A stretch of DNA of 17,653 bases from an uncultured Lachnospiraceae bacterium (GTDB taxonomy: Bacteria > Bacillota > Clostridia > Lachnospirales > Lachnospiraceae), in assembly GCA_910585905.1 (NCBI GenBank), contig CAJUID010000051.1, positions 1 through 17,653 of the forward strand. Reading direction: 5' to 3'. Below are positions 6,646 to 12,847 of the stretch, piece by piece. The notes beneath the pieces were generated by a model. The model saw nothing but the letters and a program-made list of their open reading frames with translations, was not told the origin of the DNA and did no database searches. A program made the position numbers and the translations under genes. How positions within the stretch are numbered: position 1 is the stretch's first letter; the number at the start of each line of letters is the position of its first letter.

Positions 6646-6797
6646 TCATCGATTTCATCTATTAGACCTTTTTGAGCCATTTTTATAGATAACTTACGTG
6701 CTTTATCTTCTGGCAAATTTCTAATTATTTCTATTAGGTAATTTTTCTGTTCTTCTATATTTAGGGCGTCAAACGCCTCTACACTAATCATTTTCAT
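6603..6797 (-). CDS. Small protein of unknown function
   Basis: The 64-residue product (MKMISVEAFDALNIEEQKNY, then LIEIIRNLPEDKARKLSIKM and AQKGLIDEIDEK) is predicted to be helical and highly charged. AAAGGA lies about 6 bases before the ATG on this strand. The last 13 residues (KPKSNTPLQSNGA) are encoded by the arm and loop of the GC-rich hairpin, so the natural C-terminus has probably been replaced when the repeat arrived. No domain is recognised. It could be a relic still open by chance, but the ribosome binding site and sequence character favour a real gene. Confidence 0.45.
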   Translation of the reverse strand: MKMISVEAFDALNIEEQKNYLIEIIRNLPEDKARKLSIKMAQKGLIDEIDEKPKSNTPLQSNGA

Positions 6798-7222
6798 CTT
6801 TTATTCCTTTGCAATAAATATTTTACGACGTTTATTTCTTTAATATCCTACAAAGTTTTAACTACATTCCTTCAATAATCAAAGCCAAACCGTCAATAAT
6901 AGCGAGGGCTCTATTCCCCTTCTTTGATTTGTAGCCCATGGGAGAGAAGTATCTATGAGGGTTTTGTTATGCCTTTGTAAAGTGCTTAAAGTGTTCTTTT
7001 GTGGCTGGCACAAACTATTTTGTACCTCCAATTTTCTGGATTTTGTTAATTTGATGGTAGTACAAGATATGGAAAATGTCAATGATATTATGAAGAATTT
7101 TAGGGTTATGATTAAAATTTTTGTAAATGATTTACTCAACTTTCCCAACTTTAAAACAAGTGGAAACTCTTGAAAATTCAAGTAAAACAATTTGCGCTAG
7201 AATAGAAAAATTCAAAAAATGG
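6798..7222. other. Gap with possible decayed minus-strand gene
   Basis: No gene is convincing. On the minus strand a tail reading PHRYFSPMGYKSKKGNRALA, then IIDGLALIIEGM, stop (about 6951-6868) looks protein-like, and the region up to 7175 may be the rest of that broken gene, but I cannot identify it. Two overlapping open frames (6955-7173 plus and 6879-7190 minus) have no ribosome binding site and low-complexity content. Confidence 0.3.
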
Positions 7223-7250
7223 TTGACAGATTCCAACTTTTGTATATAAT
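7223..7250 (+). promoter_or_regulatory. Consensus promoter of the amt leader
   Basis: A perfect TTGACA (7223-7228) and a perfect TATAAT (7245-7250) are 16 bp apart. Transcription should start near 7257, which leaves a leader of about 225 nt before the transporter gene. Confidence 0.8.
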
Positions 7251-7262
7251 GGTGTATATGAC

Positions 7263-7294
7263 AAAGGCGTCACGAATATTTCGTGGCGCTTTTT
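7263..7294 (+). terminator. Terminator hairpin at the very start of the amt leader
   Basis: GCGTCACGAA (7267-7276) pairs with TTCGTGGCGC (7280-7289, one G-U pair) around TAT, flanked by an A-run and TTTTT (7290-7294). It begins about 10 nt after the predicted start and lies upstream of amt, so it would stop the transcript unless bypassed. This points to attenuation control or a very short RNA. The second hairpin in the leader, CTATCCA/TGGATAG (7341-7347 and 7368-7374), has no T-run. Confidence 0.7.
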
Positions 7295-7390
7295 CTGTTT
7301 CCTAATAATTGTCCGGACGATTGCGGGAAATGAAAAAGGACTATCCAGCACAATAAAAAAGATTATTTGGATAGAGTGAAGGAGGATGTA

Positions 7391-7438
7391 ATGTGGAAAA
7401 ACCATATAGTAGAGTTTTTTTCACGCAGAAAATTGTAA
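7391..7438 (+). CDS. 15-residue leader peptide in the amt 5' region
   Basis: AAGGAGG (7379-7385) lies 5 bases before an ATG that opens MWKNHIVEFFSRRKL and stops at TAA 7436-7438, 43 bases ahead of amt. The ribosome binding site is stronger than that of amt itself. The peptide has no run of one amino acid, so classical amino-acid attenuation is not evident; it may set ribosome loading on the leader or be a small peptide in its own right. Only the signal strength supports it. Confidence 0.5.
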   Translation: MWKNHIVEFFSRRKL

Positions 7439-7481
7439 TTGCGCACAAATTCACAGACTTTGGCAAGAATGGGGGATTATT

Positions 7482-9167
7482 ATGGATATGAATGTATGGT
7501 ATTTATTGGGTGCCGTTTTGGTATTCTTTATGCAGGCAGGATTTGCAATGGTGGAAACTGGTTTTACTAGGGCAAAGAATGCTGGAAATATTATTATGAA
7601 AAACCTGATGGATTTCTGTATTGGTACAGTAGTATTTATTTCCTTTGGATATGGGATTATGAATTCTAGTACATATTTTGGCGGTGTGATTGGAAGACCA
7701 GAATATGGGATGTTTACTGATTTTGATGGATTTAACTGGTCGATGTTTTTCTTTCAGTTAGTGTTCTGTGCAACATGTGCGACAATTGTTTCTGGCGCGA
7801 TGGCAGAGCGTACAAAGTTTAGCATGTATTGCGTTTATTCTGCAATTATCAGTATGATAGTATATCCAATTGAGGCAGGATGGGTATGGAATAGCCAGGG
7901 ATGGCTTGCAAAGCTAGGGTTTGTTGATTTTGCAGGTTCCTGCGTGATTCATATGGTAGGCGGTATTACAGCACTGATTGGCGCAGCAATTCTTGGGCCA
8001 CGTATTGGTAAATTTAGCAAGAGGACAGGGAAGCCTCATGCGATTCCGGGGCATAACTTGACAATCGGCGCGTTGGGTTGCTTTATTTTATGGTTTGCGT
8101 GGTATGGTTTTAATGGTGCTGCAGCATCAGACTCTGCGCAGTTGGCGAAGATTCTTGGAACTACAACACTGGCACCTGCCTTTGCAACACTTGCGGTATT
8201 GATTTTTACATGGATAAAATATGGTAAGCCGGATGTATCTATGTGCCTTAACGGTTCGCTGGCGGGGCTGGTTGCGATTACAGCTGGGTGTGCAAATGTT
8301 GATGGTGTTGGCGCTATAGTGATTGGTATCTGTTCTGGGTTGATTGTTTGTTTCGGTGTCTGGTTTGTAGAAAATGTGCTTCGGGTGGATGATCCGGTTG
8401 GTGCAGTAGCAGTTCATGGATGCAATGGTTTGTTTGGCACGTTTGCAGTTGGTCTCTTTGATATTAAGGATGGTCTGTTTTATGGAGGTGGTGTAAAGCT
8501 TTTAGGAATTCAATGTCTTGGAATTGTGACAGTTGGCGTTTATACAGCTATTATAATGGGAATCGTATTTATCGTAATGGATAAAGTCTGGGGTCTGCGT
8601 GTTACGGCGGAGGAAGAGCTTGTTGGGCTGGATGCAAAAGAACATGGTTTGTCTTCCGCATATGCAGACTTTATGCCTGCTGGGAATATGTTCTATTCTG
8701 CAGGGACCTCTGTTGAGACGTTAAAAGGCAATATACCTGTGGAGCAGGCAGTTGAGGTGGTTCAGGCAGCTCCTCCAATGAGAAAAGAAAAGGAGGCGGG
8801 CACTTTAACCGAGAAGATTACAAAGATAGCTATTGTGTGTCAGCAGAGTAAGTTTGATGACCTGAAGGAGGCAATGAACGCTATTGGTGTAAATGGCATT
8901 ACTGTAACACAGGTACTTGGCTGCGGTGTGCAGAAGGGCATAACAAGAATGTACCGTGGTGCTGAGCTTGATATTGTCCTGCTTCCTAAAATGAAAGTGG
9001 AAGTTGTTGTCAGTGCTGTACCTGTGGATACCGTAATTGAGGCGGCAAAGAAAGCACTTTACACTGGCAATATTGGTGATGGGAAGATTTTTGTATATGA
9101 TGTGGAGAATGTTGTAAAAGTCCGAACAGGGGAGGAAGGCTTTGATGCTTTGCAGGGTGATAATTGA
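7482..9167 (+). CDS. amt: Ammonium transporter fused to a C-terminal PII (GlnB/GlnK-like) domain
   Basis: The 561-residue protein has an Amt/MEP/Rh channel (about 1-400, eleven membrane helices) and a PII signalling domain (about 445-561). The channel has the twin pore histidines in CVIHMVGG (His157) and AVHGCNG (His312), Asp149, and ETGFTRAKN near the N-terminus. The PII part keeps VQKG, MYRGAE, LPKMKVE and GDGKIFVYDVENVVKVRTGE, i.e. the ATP/2-oxoglutarate site residues. The tyrosine that E. coli GlnB has at position 51 in the T-loop is leucine here (residue 496), so control by uridylylation is not possible. About 45 variable residues link the parts. Free GlnK plugs AmtB when nitrogen is plentiful; a tethered copy could do so in cis. 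GGGGGA precedes the ATG; ATGs at 7488 are alternatives. Confidence 0.95.
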   Translation: MDMNVWYLLGAVLVFFMQAGFAMVETGFTRAKNAGNIIMKNLMDFCIGTVVFISFGYGIMNSSTYFGGVIGRPEYGMFTDFDGFNWSMFFFQLVFCATCATIVSGAMAERTKFSMYCVYSAIISMIVYPIEAGWVWNSQGWLAKLGFVDFAGSCVIHMVGGITALIGAAILGPRIGKFSKRTGKPHAIPGHNLTIGALGCFILWFAWYGFNGAAASDSAQLAKILGTTTLAPAFATLAVLIFTWIKYGKPDVSMCLNGSLAGLVAITAGCANVDGVGAIVIGICSGLIVCFGVWFVENVLRVDDPVGAVAVHGCNGLFGTFAVGLFDIKDGLFYGGGVKLLGIQCLGIVTVGVYTAIIMGIVFIVMDKVWGLRVTAEEELVGLDAKEHGLSSAYADFMPAGNMFYSAGTSVETLKGNIPVEQAVEVVQAAPPMRKEKEAGTLTEKITKIAIVCQQSKFDDLKEAMNAIGVNGITVTQVLGCGVQKGITRMYRGAELDIVLLPKMKVEVVVSAVPVDTVIEAAKKALYTGNIGDGKIFVYDVENVVKVRTGEEGFDALQGDN

Positions 9168-9180
9168 TGTTAATAATTTT

Positions 9181-9243
9181 ATTCTCGCGTAAGCAACGAG
9201 CCAAACGCAATGCTTGCAAGGAACTGGATGTTCCTTTGCACTT
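9181..9243. repeat. GC-rich intergenic repeat, short copy
   Basis: This 63-base piece matches the first 62 bases of the block at 6405-6466 with about ten changes and one inserted T. The hairpin is kept (GGAAC, then TGGAT, then GTTCC). It lies 14 bases after the amt stop. The rest of the long copy is absent here. Confidence 0.8.
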
Positions 9244-9295
9244 TAAAATGTCGTATTAAAGTAATATAAAAGATGATTATTGTAGTAAGGAACAG

Positions 9296-9338
9296 AGAGC
9301 CAGGACACTGTATGATTTTTCAGTTTTCTGGCTCTTTT
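9296..9338 (+). terminator. Rho-independent terminator of amt
   Basis: AGAGCCAG (9296-9303) pairs with CTGGCTCT (9328-9335) and is followed by TTTT and a further T-rich stretch. It is 129 bases past the amt stop and ends that unit. Confidence 0.85.
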
Positions 9339-9453
9339 AAATCTTTTAGCATATCGTAAACTAAAAATCAAATGCAAGTTTTCCACTTTTTGGGGGGAAT
9401 AATAATTGAATACTCATTGGTGCATGAATAAACCAGTTATTTTGTAAAGAGAA

Positions 9454-9482
9454 TAGACTTTATATTTGGACTGTGATATACT
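9454..9482 (+). promoter_or_regulatory. Probable promoter of the coiled-coil gene
   Basis: TAGACT (9454-9459) and TATACT (9477-9482) are 17 bp apart, with an extended -10 TG just before the -10 box. The start would be near 9489, about 110 nt before the ATG. The remaining 9243-9600 gap shows nothing else apart from the amt terminator. Confidence 0.45.
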
Positions 9483-9600
9483 CGCATCATAGCGGACGTT
9501 AGATATTGCTATGGCTCTTAAATCTTTCATCGGGGTAATTGTTTCTGTGTAAATTCTGTAAAATTCAACTTTCAAAGTAAAATAATATAGGAGGGGTAAA

Positions 9601-10479
9601 ATGGCTAATGACGAAAAACTTGATTTAATATTATGTAATATGCAGATTATAAAAGAAGATATACAGGTTATGAAAGGAGATATACAGGACCTAAAAGAGG
9701 AAATGCAGGAAGTAAAGGGAGAAGTACAAAATCTAAAAGAAGAAATGCAGGAAGTGAAGGGAGAAGTGCAAAACCTAAAAGAAGAAATGCAAGAAGTAAA
9801 GGGAGAAGTACAAAACCTAAAAGAAGAAATGCAGGAAGTGAAGGGAGAAGTGCATAACCTAAAAGAAGAAATGCAGGAAGTAAAGGGAGAAGTACAAAAC
9901 CTAAAAGAAGAAATGCAGGAAGTAAAGGGAGAAGTGCATAACTTAAAAGAAGAAATGCAAGAAGTAAAGGGAGAAGTACAAAACCTAAAAGAAGAAATGC
10001 AGGAAGTAAAGGGAGAAGTGCATAACTTAAAAGAAGAAATGCAAGAAGTAAAGGGAGAAGTACAAAACCTAAAAGAAGAAATGCAGGAAGTAAAGGGAGA
10101 AGTACGGAATTTAAAAGAAGAAATGCAGGAAGTGAAGGGAGAAGTACGGAATTTAAAAGAGGAAATGCAGGAAGTAAAGGAAGAAGTACGGAATTTAAAA
10201 GAAGAAATGCAGGAAGTGAAGGGAGAAGTACAGAATTTAAAAGAGGAAATGCAAGTATTAAGGCAGCGTGCGGCAAGTATCGAATTACATATTGAAAATA
10301 CCACAGATAATGGCATTCAATTAATAGCTGAGAATTTTGTTGAATTAATAAATAAGCTGAATGAGGCGATTCCAGTGGCGGACAAAAATCTTGCATATGA
10401 AGTTAAAGTACATTATCTTATGAGTGAAATTGACAAAATCAAAAAAGAGGTTGCAGGCATTAAAAGTAAAATAGCATAA
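9601..10479 (+). CDS. Coiled-coil protein with thirteen 14-residue repeats
   Basis: The 292-residue protein has a 30-residue head (MANDEKLDLILCNMQIIKED ending in IQD), thirteen units of LKEEMQEVKGEV(Q/H/R)N (residues 31-212), and an ~80-residue tail containing ASIELHIENTTDNGIQLIAE and a final helix. Each unit is exactly two heptads with Leu, Met, Val and Val in the core positions, so the middle is a rod about 27 nm long. No signal peptide or membrane segment is visible. The tail resembles that of many uncharacterised Clostridial coiled-coil proteins whose function is unknown. AGGAGGGG sits 5 bases before the ATG. Copy number probably varies between strains. Long antisense frames over it are a by-product of the repeat. 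Confidence 0.85.
   Translation: MANDEKLDLILCNMQIIKEDIQVMKGDIQDLKEEMQEVKGEVQNLKEEMQEVKGEVQNLKEEMQEVKGEVQNLKEEMQEVKGEVHNLKEEMQEVKGEVQNLKEEMQEVKGEVHNLKEEMQEVKGEVQNLKEEMQEVKGEVHNLKEEMQEVKGEVQNLKEEMQEVKGEVRNLKEEMQEVKGEVRNLKEEMQEVKEEVRNLKEEMQEVKGEVQNLKEEMQVLRQRAASIELHIENTTDNGIQLIAENFVELINKLNEAIPVADKNLAYEVKVHYLMSEIDKIKKEVAGIKSKIA
9691..10236 (+). repeat. Thirteen tandem 42-bp coding units
   Basis: Thirteen in-frame 42-base units, 90 to 100% alike, differ mainly in the Q/H/R codon of the last position but one and a few silent A/G changes. The order of that residue is Q, Q, Q, H, Q, H, Q, H, Q, R, R, R, Q, so units 3 to 9 alternate as 84-bp pairs and units 10 to 12 share R. A partial fourteenth unit (10237-10254) follows. 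The pattern points to recent expansion of pairs. Confidence 0.95.
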
Positions 10480-10647
10480 TGATTCTGTCTTTCTCATTCT
10501 CCTGAATAGGGGATTAATAGCTGAAGCAATTTGTAATATGGAGGAGTTACATATACAATACATATTATTATATGAAAGAAGAGGTAGCAGCAATGGTGAA
10601 AAGATATCTTTGTATGTATCTATTATAATAGGCTGAGGTGATAAATA

Positions 10648-11661
10648 ATGAATATAGAAACAATGGGGGATTTGAAGAAAGGATCTTCATACGATATGGC
10701 TTGCAGTCTTGGGGAACGGTGCATGTCCGCCCATCAGATGCGTCTTAATGGCCTGCGTTCCAATTCCAACCCGTTTGATTGGCTAATCTGTATGGATTTG
10801 GATCAAGTAATACAGGTTTTGCTGACAGGCGGCAGGGATTTTTTTCGGAGAGAAAATCTACAAGTTGTTGAGGGGAGTAAGGGACATCTCAACGTTACTG
10901 ATTCGTTGACCGGGTTTATAGCACTACATGATTTTAGGAAGGGTCAGCCTTTTGATCAGGAATATGAATTATTTGTGGAGAAGTATAACCGGAGATTTGG
11001 CAGGTTATTTGAGTTGCTCCAGCAGGCTTCTTCCATTCTTTTTGTCAGGACAAATGTCCAGAAGGCTGATTATGAAAAGCTTCTGGCGCTAGAGCAGTTA
11101 AATCCTGATGCGCAGATGGACTTTTTGATCATTAATACAATGGAAACGGACCAAGTGAAACGGCTGGAAAGCCCTTATAATAATATGATGATATATGGGA
11201 TATCAGAACATCCAGACATTGCTTATGATGTCTGGATGGGGAACCATGCACACTGGCGGGAAGTTCTTTCTGGATACTCATTAAAGAATTATAAGGATTG
11301 GCTGACAGATGGGATAAAGTCTGTGATAGGGGACAGGCAGCTTGTGCTCTGGGGGTTTGGTGGAGCTGGAAAGAAGATTGCTGCCCAGATAAAGGCCGCC
11401 AAGGATCCAGTGTCAATTGGTTGGTTTGTTGACTCTAATTCTGCAAAATGGGGGATGGCTGATGAAACTACAGAAGTGAGGGATACCCTAAGCCTGATGG
11501 CAAATAGGGATGATGTGCTTGTATTAATTTGTGTATATGGGGATACAGAGGGAATTGAAGATTCTCTGGCGAAGATGCAGTTTCCAGAAAGCGCTGCATG
11601 GAAGATTGTTTATGAAGGTCTGACTCCAGTTGGGTTGGAGAAATGTGTGTATTCTGTGTGA
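10648..11661 (+). CDS. DUF1796 family putative cysteine peptidase
   Basis: The 337-residue protein contains DMACSLGERCMSAHQMRLNG with Cys25, then NPFDWL, and a TGFIALHDF block with His94, the pattern of the DUF1796 papain-like putative peptidases (SLGE.C..a.qlk..gLr....PFDW). Residues 232-330 form a second part beginning QLVLWGFGGAGKKIAAQI, a Rossmann-like glycine-rich loop also seen at the end of some glycosyl-transfer or polysaccharide-related proteins; this extra domain is longer than the minimal family. Peptidase activity of the family is inferred from fold, not proven. GAGGTGAT lies 6 bases before the ATG. A promoter-terminator leader of the next operon begins 13 bases after its stop. 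Confidence 0.75.
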   Translation: MNIETMGDLKKGSSYDMACSLGERCMSAHQMRLNGLRSNSNPFDWLICMDLDQVIQVLLTGGRDFFRRENLQVVEGSKGHLNVTDSLTGFIALHDFRKGQPFDQEYELFVEKYNRRFGRLFELLQQASSILFVRTNVQKADYEKLLALEQLNPDAQMDFLIINTMETDQVKRLESPYNNMMIYGISEHPDIAYDVWMGNHAHWREVLSGYSLKNYKDWLTDGIKSVIGDRQLVLWGFGGAGKKIAAQIKAAKDPVSIGWFVDSNSAKWGMADETTEVRDTLSLMANRDDVLVLICVYGDTEGIEDSLAKMQFPESAAWKIVYEGLTPVGLEKCVYSV

Positions 11662-11674
11662 TGCTGATCAATGC

Positions 11675-11703
11675 TTTACAGTTTACTAAATTTTCGGTAT
11701 AAT
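11675..11703 (+). promoter_or_regulatory. Promoter of the arsC-like/PAP2/MATE leader
   Basis: TTTACA (11675-11680) and a perfect TATAAT (11698-11703) are exactly 17 bp apart. Transcription would start near 11710, before the hairpin at 11782. Confidence 0.7.
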
Positions 11704-11781
11704 AGGCAAAGAGTTTTCTGGATATTGCAGGAGGCAATTGACGGACATTGATAAGATGAGAATATGATAGAGATGCAGCCA

Positions 11782-11822
11782 AGGTGTAAAGCCTTTATGA
11801 AATAAGGTTTTACATCTTTTTT
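11782..11822 (+). terminator. Terminator hairpin in the leader of the ArsC-like gene
   Basis: AGGTGTAAAGCCTT (11782-11795) pairs over 14 bp, two of them G-U, with AAGGTTTTACATCT (11804-11817), loop TATGAAAT, followed by TTTTTT. It lies between the promoter at 11675 and the start at 11850. Either it ends the DUF1796 transcript or it attenuates the downstream operon, or both. Confidence 0.8.
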
Positions 11823-11849
11823 CAAATCATGAGGCAGGAGGACAATGGT

Positions 11850-12215
11850 ATGGAAATAGTAGTTTTGTGTTATGAGAAATGTAGTACATGTAAAAAGGCC
11901 ATAAACTGGCTAAAGGAGCAAGGAGTGCAGTATACAGAGCGGCCGATTAAGGAGGAAAATCCTTCAAAAGAAGAGTTGAGGGGATGGTATCAGAAAAGCG
12001 GCCTGCCGCTGAAGCGTTTTTTTAATACAAGCGGAATGTTGTATAGGGAATTGAATTTGAAGGATAGGTTGTCTGGGATGTCCGAGGAGGAGCAGTTGGG
12101 GTTGCTGGCTTCCGACGGTATGCTTGTGAAGCGGCCGCTTTTGGTAACGGAGCAGGTAATTTGTCCTGGCTTTAAGGAGGCAGAGTGGGAAAAGGTGGTT
12201 CCTGCAAAAGGATAA
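11850..12215 (+). CDS. ArsC/Spx family thioredoxin-fold protein
   Basis: Start chosen at the ATG 8 bases after AGGAGG (11836-11841); the upstream ATG at 11829 would place the ribosome binding site inside the gene. The 121-residue protein opens with IVVLCYEKCSTCKKA, a CSTC motif (Cys11, Cys14) following the first strand, then the usual 'Y.eRpIKEENPSKEEL..W' and 'GLPLKRFFNTSG..YRELNLKDRL' blocks and 'LVKRPLLV'. This is the YffB/ArsC-like branch; most members are not true arsenate reductases, so the cytoplasmic substrate is unknown. Thirty-three bases separate it from the PAP2 gene, with which it is probably co-transcribed. Confidence 0.85.
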   Translation: MEIVVLCYEKCSTCKKAINWLKEQGVQYTERPIKEENPSKEELRGWYQKSGLPLKRFFNTSGMLYRELNLKDRLSGMSEEEQLGLLASDGMLVKRPLLVTEQVICPGFKEAEWEKVVPAKG

Positions 12216-12248
12216 AGGTTAGTTCTTAGAAATACTGGAGGATACTAG

Positions 12249-12788
12249 ATGGAAGCAGAGATTTTATTGTGGATACAGGATTATGTGAGAACCCCGGTGT
12301 TAGATTCGCTGATGCGGGGGATTACGCATTTGGGTGATTTCGGGATATTTTGGATATTGATGGCATTGGTTTTGGTTTTGTATCCAGACACGAGAAGGGC
12401 AGGGAACGTTGTGATAGCAGGGATGCTGGCATCCTTTATTTTGAATAATCTCTTTTTAAAGAACTTGGTGGCAAGAACCCGTCCATATGAGGTGATTGAC
12501 GGCTTAACGCTTCTGGTGGATAAGGCTTCTGATTTATCCTTTCCATCAGGACATTCTGCGACCTCCTTTGTGGCAGCTGTCATTATATTGCGTCTTTTGC
12601 CAAGGCGGTATGGGGTTAGTGCGATGGTTCTTGCCGCATTTATTGCGTTCTCCAGGCTTTATGTGGGAATCCATTATCCAACAGATGTCCTTGCTGGGAC
12701 GGTTTCTGGAATCCTGATTGGGCTTGCAATAACAAAAATAAGTGGGCTGTGGGAAGACAGAAGTGGGAAAGGACAGGCCAGATGCTAA
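12249..12788 (+). CDS. PAP2 family membrane phosphatase
   Basis: The 179-residue protein has the three phosphatase motifs of the PAP2/type-2 phosphatidic acid phosphatase family: KNLVARTRP (residues 71-79), PSGHS (99-103) and SRLYVGIHYPTD (135-146). About five hydrophobic helices place it in the cytoplasmic membrane with the active site outside. Bacterial members of this size often recycle undecaprenyl pyrophosphate or dephosphorylate lipid phosphates; the substrate here is not determined. GGAGG is 7 bases before the ATG. The gene follows the ArsC-like gene by 33 bases and precedes the MATE gene by 59. Confidence 0.9.
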   Translation: MEAEILLWIQDYVRTPVLDSLMRGITHLGDFGIFWILMALVLVLYPDTRRAGNVVIAGMLASFILNNLFLKNLVARTRPYEVIDGLTLLVDKASDLSFPSGHSATSFVAAVIILRLLPRRYGVSAMVLAAFIAFSRLYVGIHYPTDVLAGTVSGILIGLAITKISGLWEDRSGKGQARC

Positions 12789-12847
12789 AAAACTGTTTTT
12801 GGTGGGAGATATTTCTTAGTGATAGATTCTGAGGGAGCGGTGGAAGG

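Noticed and set aside
6879..7190. 103-codon minus frame and 72-codon plus frame (6955-7173)
   Set aside because: Neither has a ribosome binding site, content is low-complexity and they overlap each other on opposite strands; probably remains of an unrecognised gene.
7263..7374. ANTAR-type two-hairpin antitermination element in the amt leader
   Set aside because: Neither loop shows the A1/G4 hexaloop pattern expected for ANTAR targets; only an ordinary terminator and a stem are visible.
9691..10236. Tandem 42-bp repeats as a possible CRISPR array
   Set aside because: The units are contiguous coding sequence with no unique spacers and keep a reading frame and heptad pattern.
9414..10316. Long minus-strand open frame (300 codons) opposite the coiled-coil gene
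   Set aside because: It follows from the 42-bp repeat lacking stops in that register; the Phe/Ser/Cys-rich periodic product is implausible and no ribosome binding site precedes it. The same holds for the other minus frame at 9668-10396.
10539..10637. 32-codon frame before the DUF1796 gene
   Set aside because: No ribosome binding site and no recognisable sequence.
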